DNA from: Anaerolineaceae bacterium
Lineage (GTDB): Bacteria > Chloroflexota > Anaerolineae > Aggregatilineales > Phototrophicaceae
Length of the DNA: 64,000 bases
NCBI GenBank assembly: GCA_002702065.1
Contig: NZXX01000002.1
Span: 1 to 64,000, forward strand
Direction: 5' to 3'
Part shown: positions 27,574-36,412 of the stretch, one piece after another
Position numbering within the stretch: the first letter of the stretch is position 1
How the letters are laid out: each line of letters starts with the position of its first letter
The notes under the pieces: generated by a model
What the model was told of the DNA's origin: nothing
What the model saw: only the letters and a program-made list of their open reading frames with translations
Databases searched by the model: none
Program-made: the position numbers and the translations under genes

Positions 27574-29262
27574 TTAGCCGCCCTGTTGTTGAATTTCGCC
27601 ACCGCTGACCATACCGGCCTGCTCGTCATAGACTTCCTGGAAGATCTCCAGCAAGCGGGGCAGACCCAGCGAGTCCAGCGTTGCGAGATAGTTATCCCAC
27701 TCGGCGTCCACATCGGCATTGCCGACGATGAAATTCACCTTCATTTCTTCGACGTAAGTCTCAACTGCCAGACGGATGTCGGCCAGTTCGCGACCCTGTT
27801 CTTCCGACAGGACCAGCGGCGGAATCAGACGGTCGATGGAGGGCGCGTAGGGCAGGTGATTCTCATTGGAGGCTTCGTACAGCAGCGGCTCCACATAGTC
27901 CCCTTCGGCGTTCTGGCCGAGGCGGAATTCGGAGGTGCGGAACTGAATCGCGGCCTGCTGCCAGGACTGATTCTGAATGCCCTCGCCCCACTGATTGATG
28001 TTGTCGTAGAGGGCCGGGCTGCCATCAATACCGAGCATGCCTTCTTCTGCCCACTGCCAGTCGACGCCTTCTTCACCAAAGACGTTGCGGATGGTCGAGT
28101 CGAGGCTGTACATGAAGTCGCCCAGGCGGAAAGCTGCTTCGGGGTTCTCGGCAGAGCTGGTCACGACCCAACGGCCCTGTGTGATGCCCCAGGGTGCATA
28201 AGCCGCCTGACGGAAGCCATCGGGGCCTTCCAGCACCGGCACCGAAACCCAGTTGTCGATGCGGCCACCATTTTCAACGAACTCGACCTGGGCAAACATG
28301 CCCGGCCAGCCGCCCGGTGTTGCGCCCAGCAGTTCGACGCCGGCATTGTTCGCCAGGGTACGGATCTGCGAGTTGTCCTGGGTGAAGGCGTTGGGGTCGA
28401 TCAGACCTTCAGCATACAGGCGGTTCAGGTACTTCAGGCCTTCGGCGTAGCCGGGCTGCGCATAGGCTGCCTGAACCTGACCATCGTCATCCAGATACAG
28501 GAAATGCTGGTTGCGGTTGGGGGAGACACGATCGTAGTAGACGAACGACTGCATGATGAATTCTTCGACGGTCTGGTGCCAGCCCGTGTCCCAGATCTGG
28601 GCCGAGAACGGTACTTCGTCGGCGATGCCGTTACCATTGGGGTCCTGTTCTTTGAAGGCTTTCAGCACTTCGTAGAATTCTTCCGTGGTGGTCGGCACAT
28701 CCATGCCTACTGCGTCCAGCCAGGGCTGGTAGATCCACATTTTCTGTGACATGAAGCAGTGGAAGCATTCGTTGATGTCCGGCAGCTGATAGATGTTGCC
28801 ATCAGGCGACGTGATCAGCGACAGCAGATGCGGCCGCATTTCGTAGAAGGCTTCCTTGGTCCAGTAGCCGTATTCTTCGATCAGATCGTTCAACGGCAGG
28901 AACTGGCCTTCTGCACCCTGCTGGGCGATCAGACCGGGGTCCATGTTAAAGCCCGCCAGCACATCCGGCAGTTGGCCGCTGGCCAGCGTGACGTTCAGTT
29001 TGGCCTGCGCGTCGGCATTGGGCACCACTTCGATCTCGACATTGATGCCGGTCTGTTCTTCGAGCCATTCGGTGTATTTGTTGCCATTATTATAATCTTC
29101 GACACCGGTCGTCTGCACCATCATGATATGGATGGTGGTAGGTTCGGTCACAATGGGCAGTTCGCCCGCCGGGGTTACGGTGCTGTCCTGCGCCTGAACG
29201 ACCGCCACCACAAAGGTGAGCATGGCGATCAGCAGGAGCGTTCTCAAGACTTTATTACGCAT
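27574..29262 (-). CDS. extracellular solute-binding protein of a sugar ABC importer
   Basis: 562 residues with a signal peptide (VLRTLLLIAMLTFVVAVVQA, cleavage near AQA). The LipO/family-1 type binding-protein fold is shown by TEWLEEQTGINVEIEVVP, KLNVTLASGQLPDVL and GNIYQLPDINE. No lipobox Cys at the cleavage site, so it may be anchored otherwise. It is encoded after the two permeases, the LplA-like arrangement for oligosaccharide uptake. Neighbouring fucosidases suggest fucosylated glycans as ligand. Confidence 0.9.
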   Translation of the reverse strand: MRNKVLRTLLLIAMLTFVVAVVQAQDSTVTPAGELPIVTEPTTIHIMMVQTTGVEDYNNGNKYTEWLEEQTGINVEIEVVPNADAQAKLNVTLASGQLPDVLAGFNMDPGLIAQQGAEGQFLPLNDLIEEYGYWTKEAFYEMRPHLLSLITSPDGNIYQLPDINECFHCFMSQKMWIYQPWLDAVGMDVPTTTEEFYEVLKAFKEQDPNGNGIADEVPFSAQIWDTGWHQTVEEFIMQSFVYYDRVSPNRNQHFLYLDDDGQVQAAYAQPGYAEGLKYLNRLYAEGLIDPNAFTQDNSQIRTLANNAGVELLGATPGGWPGMFAQVEFVENGGRIDNWVSVPVLEGPDGFRQAAYAPWGITQGRWVVTSSAENPEAAFRLGDFMYSLDSTIRNVFGEEGVDWQWAEEGMLGIDGSPALYDNINQWGEGIQNQSWQQAAIQFRTSEFRLGQNAEGDYVEPLLYEASNENHLPYAPSIDRLIPPLVLSEEQGRELADIRLAVETYVEEMKVNFIVGNADVDAEWDNYLATLDSLGLPRLLEIFQEVYDEQAGMVSGGEIQQQGG

Positions 29263-29377
29263 TTTTCCAATCCTTTAATTATTTACCTAACGAGTGTCCG
29301 TCGGCGATACGGTTTGATCCGCCACGAGTTCTCCGCGATAGCAACATCCTTTCTCTACGCTTCAGGATCAACATGCA

Positions 29378-30304
29378 TCAGCCTTTGACTGCACCAAGCG
29401 TGATTCCGGTAACAAAGTATTTCTGTACCAGTGGGTAGATCAACATAACAGGCAGCGAAGACACCACCAGCACCGTGAATTTCAGCTGTTCTTTCAACCC
29501 CTGCTGGATCGCCATTTGCCGGATGTCCGACAGCATGGACAGATCAAGCTGGTTGAAGACAAGAATTTCACGCATGATTAGCTGAAGCGGGAATAAGTCT
29601 TTGGTGTTGAGGAAGATCAGCGCGTAGAAATACTGGTTCCAGTGCCAGACCCCGTAAAACAGGAATAAAACCGCGATGATGGGTCCGGAAAGCGGCAGGA
29701 TAATGCGCAGCAGATATTGAAAATCGTTGCAGCCATCCAACTGCGCGGCTTCCAGCAGTTCTTCGGGAATCGACGTGCGAATAAAAGAAATCGCAATCAT
29801 CAGATTCCAGACACTGAGCGCTGTCGGCAGGATGAGGGCCCAGCGGGTGTTGAGCAGGCCCAGGTCACGCACGACCAGAAAGAACGGGATCAACCCACCG
29901 CTGAACAGCATCGGGAAGAAGAAGAAAGCGGTCAGAAAGCGGCGGCCCGGCAGGTCTTTGCGCGACAGCGGGTAAGCGGCCAACATGGTCATCACGACGT
30001 TGACGGTGGAGCCAACAACCGCATAAAAGACGGAATTGGCGAACCCCTGCATAATCGCCGGATGTTCAAAAATCTTTTCATAACCGATGAGTGTCGGGCG
30101 CACCGGCCAGAGCACCACCTCGCCGGCGGTCACCGCCGCCGGTTCGCTGAACGATGCCGATAGGACATAGATCAGCGGGTAGAGCACCAACACCAGGATG
30201 ACAGTCAGGAACAAATAGTTGAAGATGCTGAAAATGCGATCGCCGCGCGAATCGTGGATCGCGGTTGCGTTTTGTTTTGCGGAACGTTGGGAAAGTACGG
30301 CCAT
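29378..30304 (-). CDS. sugar ABC transporter permease (LplC-type, CUT1)
   Basis: 308 residues with six membrane helices. The EAA loop EELLEAAQLDGCNDFQYLLRI contacts the ATPase. A typical N-terminus for LplC-like permeases (IFNYLFLTVILVLVLYPLIYVL) precedes it. It pairs with the permease 45 bp upstream. No ATPase gene is in the operon, so a shared MsmX-type ATPase from elsewhere must energise it. Confidence 0.93.
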   Translation of the reverse strand: MAVLSQRSAKQNATAIHDSRGDRIFSIFNYLFLTVILVLVLYPLIYVLSASFSEPAAVTAGEVVLWPVRPTLIGYEKIFEHPAIMQGFANSVFYAVVGSTVNVVMTMLAAYPLSRKDLPGRRFLTAFFFFPMLFSGGLIPFFLVVRDLGLLNTRWALILPTALSVWNLMIAISFIRTSIPEELLEAAQLDGCNDFQYLLRIILPLSGPIIAVLFLFYGVWHWNQYFYALIFLNTKDLFPLQLIMREILVFNQLDLSMLSDIRQMAIQQGLKEQLKFTVLVVSSLPVMLIYPLVQKYFVTGITLGAVKG

Positions 30305-30349
30305 AGTTCAATTATCCTGTCTTTAAGTATCCGGGCACGTGAATGTGAT

Positions 30350-31336
30350 TTACCAGAGGCCTTCCTGGCCCATCCGTTTCACCGCCCAGTTGGCCGTGAA
30401 AACCAGTATTAACGCGATAACACCCTTGAACAATCCGATCGCTGTGGCGTAGGAGAAGTCGAGCGCGGTTGATGCCAGCCCCACTTTGTACACATACGTG
30501 TCGATGATTTCCGAAACGCCGGTGTTGACCGGGTTCTGCATCAGCAGCACCTTCTCGAAGCCGATGTTGATGAAGTTGCCCATGTTCAGGATCAGCAGCA
30601 TGGTGGTTACCGGCATGATACCCGGAATATCAATGTGCCGGATGCGCTGGAGCCGGGACGCGCCGTCGACCACCGCCGCCTCATGGAGGGAGGGGTCAAT
30701 CGTCGTCAGGGCTGCCAGATAGATGACCGTTGCAAAACCGGTCGTCTGCCATACCCCGGACCAGACAAACAGCGACTGAAACCAGTTCGGGTCATTGAGG
30801 ATATTGACAGGCATCCCCGTAAGGGCCTGCGATATCTGCGAGACGACCCCAAAGCGTGGGTTAAAAAACTGGAGCAGCAGGCCAACCAGCACCACCACCG
30901 AAATAAAATAGGGTGCGTAGGTGACCATTTGCATGGTCTTCTTGAAGTATACGTTGCGGACCTGGTTCAGGCTCAGTGCCAGAATAATCGGGATGGGGAA
31001 GCCTGCGATCAGCGAGTACAGCCCCAGTGTGATGGTGTTGGCGATTAACCGGCCAAAGAGGTAGGAGTTGAAGAAGCGCTGGAAATTCTCCAGCCCCACC
31101 CATTCGCTGCCCCAGATACCATCGCGCACGGAATAATCGCGGAAAGCGATCTGGGCGCCCACCATCGGGGTATAGTGAAAGACAATCATGTAAATCAGCG
31201 GGATGAGCAGCAGGGCATAGAGTTGCCATCTTCGCCGCACGTGCATCAGCGTATGGCGCATTCGGTGCTGGAGTGCCGGGGTTGGGATGACATACTCGCT
31301 GGCACTGGTACGGTCTGGCTGGCCTGTAATACTCAT
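30350..31336 (-). CDS. sugar ABC transporter permease (LplB-type, CUT1)
   Basis: 328 residues. The N-terminal cytoplasmic segment is followed by six membrane helices; the EAA loop is SLHEAAVVDGASRLQRIRHI. FHYTPMVGAQIAFRDYS is typical of LplB-like permeases. It is the first gene of the fucoside operon; a promoter candidate lies about 130 bp upstream. Confidence 0.93.
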   Translation of the reverse strand: MSITGQPDRTSASEYVIPTPALQHRMRHTLMHVRRRWQLYALLLIPLIYMIVFHYTPMVGAQIAFRDYSVRDGIWGSEWVGLENFQRFFNSYLFGRLIANTITLGLYSLIAGFPIPIILALSLNQVRNVYFKKTMQMVTYAPYFISVVVLVGLLLQFFNPRFGVVSQISQALTGMPVNILNDPNWFQSLFVWSGVWQTTGFATVIYLAALTTIDPSLHEAAVVDGASRLQRIRHIDIPGIMPVTTMLLILNMGNFINIGFEKVLLMQNPVNTGVSEIIDTYVYKVGLASTALDFSYATAIGLFKGVIALILVFTANWAVKRMGQEGLW

Positions 31337-31624
31337 GATTTTTCGCCTAACTATTTAACATCTATTTCCGCAAATCAACCGATATTGTATGGCTGGTGAC
31401 TTGTGGTTGAAGCTGTATGTCACCCGTATCATCGTGAAGGCGGAACTTCACCGAGATTTATAATATATAATATCTGGCTTGGTCTGCAACAACAAAAATT
31501 TGGTCAAAATGAATGAATCTTGATGCATCATCTTCGTAAACCCGGTAGGCCGCTCGGATGCTGTTGGCTGCCGGGTGGATGATGATACTGCGTGCGGGCA
31601 AGACAAGCAACGCGAATCGCCAAT
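31337..31624. other. intergenic region upstream of the fucoside operon
   Basis: No credible gene. It contains an AT-rich block (31455-31475, alternating TATAAT-like repeats) that probably holds the operon promoter, and a weak GC hairpin at 31541-31575 (CCCGG/CCGGG). Nothing else is recognisable. Confidence 0.6.
31462..31489 (-). promoter_or_regulatory. promoter candidate for the fucoside operon
   Basis: On the minus strand, TTGCAG, 16-bp spacer, TATATT, followed by further AT-rich sequence. It lies about 130 bp upstream of the first permease ATG. Confidence 0.4.
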
Positions 31625-31659
31625 CAAAAACGACCCGACTCGGTTACAAGTCGGGTCGT
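31625..31659 (-). terminator. strong Rho-independent terminator
   Basis: A perfect 11-bp stem, ACGACCCGACT/AGTCGGGTCGT, with an 8-nt loop, followed on the minus strand by TTTTTGATTG. It lies 22 bp beyond the FAS1 gene stop. Confidence 0.9.
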
Positions 31660-31680
31660 CTGGAATGTGATGGCTAGGTC

Positions 31681-33381
31681 TTAGCCGATTTCGCTGGTCG
31701 GCGGCAGCAGCACGTCATTGATGATGTGCAGGACACCATTGCTGGTTTCGATGTCCGCCTCGGTAATCAGCGCACCATTCGCCAGTGTCTGGCCATCGGC
31801 TGTGCTGAAGGTGATGTTATCACCCTGAACCGTCGCCAGCTCGATTTGCTGGCCGGTCTGCGGGGCTTCAAGTTCATCCACCATCGCCTGAAGGTCGGCA
31901 CTGTTCAACGGCTCGCTGATAACGTGGTATTGCAGGATGCTGGTCAGCGTATCCGTATCAGCCAGCAGTTCGTCTACCGATGCCATACCCAGTTCATCAG
32001 CCAGGGTTTCAAAGGCAGCGTTGGTGGGGGCCAGCAAAGTGAATGGACCATCGCTGGTCAGGGTGTTTTGCAGGCCTGCTGCTTCAATCGCTGATGCCAG
32101 CGTGCTCAGGTCGCTGCGATTGGATAGCTCGTCAAACAGCGATACCGTACTGGTGTTGGCTTCCACCGGCGGCGCGCCAGCCTCACCCATCAACTGCGGC
32201 ATACTGATGCTCTGAATCAGCACATCGGGATTAGCCTGGGATCCAATGGCCGCAAACAGGTAGAACGTCCCAGCCTCGATCTGCGTGCCGGGCAGGTCCA
32301 GAATCACAGGTTCTGTCTGGCCGGTGGGCACGATCTGCAGGTCATAGGTGCCTGCGGGCACATCAACGATAAATGCACCATCATTCTGACCACCCGCGGT
32401 CGGGAAGGCAACGTTGGAGATCAGCACGTCGCCATCAACCAGCACGTCGACCGCACCCGCATCGTAGATGGCATGATAGAGCGACAGACGTGCCTGATCC
32501 TGCGGAATCGGGGTGTTGAGGTCTTCAAACACGAGGTTCAGGTCAATGTTGTCGTACAGACCAACGGTCGTCAGCGTTGTCCATGAATTGGGTGCAAAGC
32601 TCAGTTGAAGCGGCCCAATGACCGATTCATCAACCGATGAGTCAAACGGGGCAATGGCCATGTCGTAAGTGTCCGCCGGGATCTCAATCCAGCCGGTCAC
32701 ATTGGGGAAGGACAGGGCCTGAATGTCGCTGAGCGTGCCATTAATATACAGCTCAATCGGCGGTGCATCGGGCGACAGGTGCGCCAGACGGATATGGGCA
32801 GTTGCCACTTCGCCATCGGCAACCGGCGCGTTTTCCGGGAACAAGACGGAATCAATCGCATGAATCACGCCATTCGAGGCGGAAATATCGGTCTGACTCA
32901 CAACTGTGCCTGCATCACTGAGCAGGGGGTTGCCGTTGAGCGAGATGGTTTCGCCGCTGACGGACACCATAATGTTCGAGCCTTCCAGCGTTGTCAGGGT
33001 GGCTGCGCCATTGGCCGCCTGTTCCGCAATGCTGTCGGCAGTCAGTTCGCCTTCGACGACATGATATTGCAGCACCTGGGTCAGATAGTCTGTGTTCGCC
33101 AGCAAATCGTCCAGCGTCATCCCAACAGCCGCAAGCGAACTTTCAAACGCGCTGTCCGTTGGCGCGAAGATCGTGTAGGGGCCGCTGCTGGTGAGGGCAT
33201 CGGTCAGCCCTGCCGCTTCCAGTGCGGTCACCAGTGTCGAAAACTGGGACTGCTCGGCAGCAACATCGACCACTGTGCCATCCATCGCGGCTGGTTCCGG
33301 TGTGGTTTCCTGTGCCAGCGCCATCGACGCGGGAAGCAGGAGCAGGCAAAATATACACAATAAACCAATCATCCGGTTCAT
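31681..33381 (-). CDS. secreted FAS1-DUF4397-FAS1 protein
   Basis: 566 residues from the ATG at 33381 (AAAGGAAAATC upstream), with a signal peptide ending in SMALAQ. Fasciclin domain 1 spans ~40-180 (FSTLVTALEAAGL, TIFAPTDSAF, LQYHVVEGEL, NGVIHAIDSVLFP). A DUF4397 domain spans ~190-400 (IRLAHLSPDAPPIELYINGT, VPAGTYDLQIVPTG). Fasciclin domain 2 spans ~425-560. FAS1 domains mediate cell-surface adhesion. No membrane anchor is visible, so it is probably secreted or held by the envelope. Single-gene unit with its own terminator. Confidence 0.92.
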   Translation of the reverse strand: MNRMIGLLCIFCLLLLPASMALAQETTPEPAAMDGTVVDVAAEQSQFSTLVTALEAAGLTDALTSSGPYTIFAPTDSAFESSLAAVGMTLDDLLANTDYLTQVLQYHVVEGELTADSIAEQAANGAATLTTLEGSNIMVSVSGETISLNGNPLLSDAGTVVSQTDISASNGVIHAIDSVLFPENAPVADGEVATAHIRLAHLSPDAPPIELYINGTLSDIQALSFPNVTGWIEIPADTYDMAIAPFDSSVDESVIGPLQLSFAPNSWTTLTTVGLYDNIDLNLVFEDLNTPIPQDQARLSLYHAIYDAGAVDVLVDGDVLISNVAFPTAGGQNDGAFIVDVPAGTYDLQIVPTGQTEPVILDLPGTQIEAGTFYLFAAIGSQANPDVLIQSISMPQLMGEAGAPPVEANTSTVSLFDELSNRSDLSTLASAIEAAGLQNTLTSDGPFTLLAPTNAAFETLADELGMASVDELLADTDTLTSILQYHVISEPLNSADLQAMVDELEAPQTGQQIELATVQGDNITFSTADGQTLANGALITEADIETSNGVLHIINDVLLPPTSEIG

Positions 33382-33523
33382 GATTTTCCTTTCGGTTTTA
33401 CTGCCAGTACGCATTATCGAAGCGAGTCTAACCCGTACGTTGCGTATGAACCTGAGCAGTCCGAACGGTTCGGCCATAGCCCGAATGGGCCATCTTTAAG
33501 GCGTACATTGTCTGACAGGACGC

Positions 33524-33553
33524 AAAAAGCCGACCCTGTGCTGGATCGGCTTT
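33524..33553 (-). terminator. Rho-independent terminator of the FAD oxidoreductase gene
   Basis: On the minus strand, AAAGCCGATCC and GGGTCGGCTTT form an 11-bp stem with one mismatch, followed by TTTTTGCG, 24 bp after the gene's stop. Confidence 0.75.
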
Positions 33554-33576
33554 GATGATTGGTCTATCGGTTGGGA

Positions 33577-34965
33577 TCAGGCTTCGGTGCTGGTTGGGAT
33601 GCGATAACCAAAGCGGAACCGGTTCTCCGGGTCATATTTCGCTTTGATTTCGCCCAGCCGCTGGTATTTCTTGGCCGAAAAGGCGTTGGCGGTCTGGTCA
33701 TGAGCGTCCGGGCCATCGAGGAAGTTCATGTAGACACCACCCGTCATATGAGGCTGCAACGCCTGCTTGAAAGCTGCGATGTGCTGGCGGAATTGCGTGA
33801 CGGCTTCCGGGGTTGGCGTCATGCCGACCGCTTCCAGCAGCAGGGTCGACGAGCGATGATCGTAGGCATTGGCTGCGTCATTGACCCGTGCAATGGCCCC
33901 ACCCGCATAACGGATTTCAGCTTTGACAACCTTATCCGGCGTGGCGTAAGCCAGCAGTGTTTCGACCGTTTCGTCGCTCAGGTCGGTCAACCAGCCGCCA
34001 CTCACGCTGGCCGGCATCGGATCCATCGGGTCATTGCTGATCGTGTCGGATTCGATGAACGGCATCGGGTGGAAGGTGTTGGCAATCGGCTGTTTCCAGT
34101 CCGGCAGCGCCTGCACCATCATCTGCCCCAGGTGCGCATCCCCGACATAGCAGCCATTGACCATGACGACCGATTGGCCGCTGAGAAATGGCGGCAGTTC
34201 CGGCATGGGCGGGAAGTTCATAATGCTGATCGATGTCGTCCATTCTTCCGGCAGATACTGAATCCACTCGCGATAGAAGGCGAACACCTCGCGGGCATCT
34301 GCCAGCGAATAAATGAGGCTGCCGCCGTACACGGTGGTGACTTCGTACAGGCGGATGCGCATGCCGGTGACCACCCCAAGCGCGCCTTTCGCGCCGCCCC
34401 GCAGCGCCCAGAACAGATCGCTATGTTCGGTTTCGCTGGCGCAGACAATTTGGCCGTCCGCAGTGACAACTTCAAATTCGAGGACGCTGTCGACCGCCAG
34501 GCCATATTTGCGGGCCAGCCAGCCCATGCCCCCGCCCAGCGTATAGCCGACGGCACCGACACCGGATGATGAACCCAGCAGCGGGGCCAGCCCCACAGCC
34601 TGAGCCTGTTCCAGCACGGCACCCCACAAAACACCGGCCTCGACCCACGCCGTCTGGGACGCCGCATCGACAGAAACTGCCGACAGGTGAGAGGTCATAA
34701 TGAGCAGGCAGTCGTTAGCAGGCAGGAGTACACCATGCCCGGTCGACTGGATGGCAATACCCAGATCATGGCTGCGGGCATAGCGTACACCGGCAGCCAC
34801 ATCTGCCGCACTTTCGGCGATCAGAATCAGGGCGGGATATTGGTCAACGGCTAAATTCCAGGCCATACGGGCGGCATCATAATCCCCGTCGCCTGGGATA
34901 ATCACGGTTCCGTCAATTTCGTCGCGTAAAGCATTTACGGGTAAGGTCAGTTCTGTGTATACCAT
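33577..34965 (-). CDS. FAD-binding oxidoreductase with BBE domain
   Basis: 462 residues from the ATG at 34965 (AGGAGGAACAAC upstream). The vanillyl-alcohol-oxidase/PCMH-type FAD domain shows QSTGHG, whose His77 is the likely covalent FAD site, and TLGGGMGWLARKYG. A berberine-bridge C-terminal motif (YQRLGEIKAKYDPENRFRFGY) follows. The usual Cys of bicovalent members is not obvious. It oxidises an alcohol, sugar or similar substrate, which cannot be named. Single gene with its own terminator. Confidence 0.9.
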   Translation of the reverse strand: MVYTELTLPVNALRDEIDGTVIIPGDGDYDAARMAWNLAVDQYPALILIAESAADVAAGVRYARSHDLGIAIQSTGHGVLLPANDCLLIMTSHLSAVSVDAASQTAWVEAGVLWGAVLEQAQAVGLAPLLGSSSGVGAVGYTLGGGMGWLARKYGLAVDSVLEFEVVTADGQIVCASETEHSDLFWALRGGAKGALGVVTGMRIRLYEVTTVYGGSLIYSLADAREVFAFYREWIQYLPEEWTTSISIMNFPPMPELPPFLSGQSVVMVNGCYVGDAHLGQMMVQALPDWKQPIANTFHPMPFIESDTISNDPMDPMPASVSGGWLTDLSDETVETLLAYATPDKVVKAEIRYAGGAIARVNDAANAYDHRSSTLLLEAVGMTPTPEAVTQFRQHIAAFKQALQPHMTGGVYMNFLDGPDAHDQTANAFSAKKYQRLGEIKAKYDPENRFRFGYRIPTSTEA

Positions 34966-35051
34966 GTTGTTCCTCCTCGTTGGCAATCTGTGCTCTATCT
35001 AACCACGAGACGGAATCGGTGTCGTGTAACCAGTGGCAGAGGCGGGGCTTT

Positions 35052-35089
35052 GACTTCTGGGTGATACGATCTAAGACTTTTGGCGGATA
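35052..35089 (+). promoter_or_regulatory. direct-repeat motif upstream of the NarL-type regulator
   Basis: GACTTTTGGCGGATA (35075-35089) is preceded 23 bp upstream by GACTTCTGGGTGATA (35052-35066), 12 of 15 identical. The 13-mer GACTTTTGGCGGA recurs exactly upstream of the six-GAF kinase (40345-40357, same orientation relative to the gene) and at that gene's 3' end. It is a candidate binding site for the response regulator. Confidence 0.55.
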
Positions 35090-35173
35090 TATTTCGATAC
35101 CGGGTGCGGCATAATGAGGTATGGGGTGAGCCTGCTCTTGCAGGGTTGAGTCGTTCATAAGCGGAGAATAGGG

Positions 35174-35812
35174 ATGACAATACGTCTGTTATTGGTCGAT
35201 GATCATGGGGTGGTGCGGCAAGGTCTGAAGATGTACCTGCGGGGCGAGCCGGATTTTGAAGTTGTGGGTGAGGCAGCGAATGGCCTGCAAGCCATTGACA
35301 TGGTACGCGAGCTTAAACCGGATGTCGTCCTGATGGACCTGCTGATGCCCGGCATGAATGGAGTCGACGCGACTGCGATCATCCGCCGCGAAGCACCAGA
35401 GACGGAAGTCATCGCCCTGACCAGTGTACTGGAAGATCAGGCCGTTGTTGGGGCCATCCGCGCCGGGGCAATTGGCTATCTGCTGAAGGATACGGATGGG
35501 CCGGAACTGATCCGCGCGATTCACGCCGCGTCCGAAGGTCAGGTGCAGCTATCGCCGCAGGCAGCGGCCCGGCTGATGCGTGAAGTGCGCGCGCCGGAAT
35601 CCCCCGAAAAACTGACGGAGCGTGAAACCGATGTCCTGCGACTGGTGGCGCAGGGGCTGGCCAACAAGGAAATTGCGTCGGCGCTGGGCATTGGGGACAA
35701 AACCGTGAAGACCCACATCAGCAATATCTTCGGCAAGCTGGGCGTGGTCAGCCGCACCCAGGCTGCCCTTTATGCGGCCAGTATCGGCCTGGTCGATCTG
35801 CCCAGAGAATAG
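35174..35812 (+). CDS. NarL/LuxR-type response regulator
   Basis: 212 residues. The receiver domain (1-120) has Asp9-Asp10, phosphorylatable Asp55 (VLMDLLMPG) and Lys in LLKDTD. The C-terminal LuxR helix-turn-helix (~145-205) shows LTERETDVLRLVAQGLANKEIA and KTVKTHISNIFGKL. GCGGAG lies 7-8 bp before the ATG. The likely partner is the HisKA_3-type kinase at 36413-40279, which belongs to the class that pairs with NarL regulators and shares the upstream motif. Confidence 0.95.
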   Translation: MTIRLLLVDDHGVVRQGLKMYLRGEPDFEVVGEAANGLQAIDMVRELKPDVVLMDLLMPGMNGVDATAIIRREAPETEVIALTSVLEDQAVVGAIRAGAIGYLLKDTDGPELIRAIHAASEGQVQLSPQAAARLMREVRAPESPEKLTERETDVLRLVAQGLANKEIASALGIGDKTVKTHISNIFGKLGVVSRTQAALYAASIGLVDLPRE

Positions 35813-35822
35813 CCCGCGTCGC

Positions 35823-36221
35823 CTAGATCACGGCTTTCAGCGTAATCATGAGGACAGGCGACAGCAGTTTATAGGTCTGGCAGCGGTTTTTCACGAAGGC
35901 TATCATCAGGTTGCTCTGGTCCGTGTCCGGGCCGTTCATGCCAAAGCGGATTTCTGCATGCGAATGGGTGCCATCGACCCACTGGGCGGTCGTGGTCAGA
36001 TGATGCAGCGGGATGCCAAGCGCTGGGGCGGCTTCCTGGCAGGCAAATGTGCAATCGGTCGCCAGCGTTGCCAGCAGCAGATCAATCGGGCGGCTGGACT
36101 GCGATATGGTATCGTGGATCATGGATGATCCCATCACAAAATGTGTATCGCCCAGGCTGACAATCGCCTGCTGCCGCGCTCCGAATGGCTTGACAATGAC
36201 GTTTGACTTGACGCTGTTCAT
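35823..36221 (-). CDS. OsmC/Ohr family protein
   Basis: 132 residues from the ATG at 36221; longer upstream extension lacks conservation. OsmC fold with the two cysteines of the peroxidase centre: Cys57 in ATDCTFAC and Cys114 in NRCQTYKLLSPV. It would reduce organic peroxides or act on related thiol chemistry. Convergent with the response regulator (10-bp gap). Upstream space (191 bp) holds nothing else recognisable apart from the end of the kinase gene. Confidence 0.85.
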   Translation of the reverse strand: MNSVKSNVIVKPFGARQQAIVSLGDTHFVMGSSMIHDTISQSSRPIDLLLATLATDCTFACQEAAPALGIPLHHLTTTAQWVDGTHSHAEIRFGMNGPDTDQSNLMIAFVKNRCQTYKLLSPVLMITLKAVI

Positions 36222-36412
36222 GCTAACCTGCCCAATGGACAATTGTGTCCTCTGAAATTGATCATAGTGGTTTTGCGTCAAGGCTTAACGCATAAACAGC
36301 CCGCAGGGACAGCCTTTTCTTGTCCGCAACGAACCGCACCTTGTCAACCAACCACTTATTCAGTATTCCACAATTGCTGTTCCCGCGCGTGTGACAAAGG
36401 GAATAGAATCCA

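Noticed and set aside
27544..28749. A 401-codon open frame antisense to the solute-binding protein
   Set aside because: Composition follows the opposite strand; the signal peptide and operon context support the minus-strand gene.
31541..31575. GC hairpin (CCCGG/CCGGG) as a terminator
   Set aside because: The stem is interrupted, the loop is long and no T-run follows on either strand.
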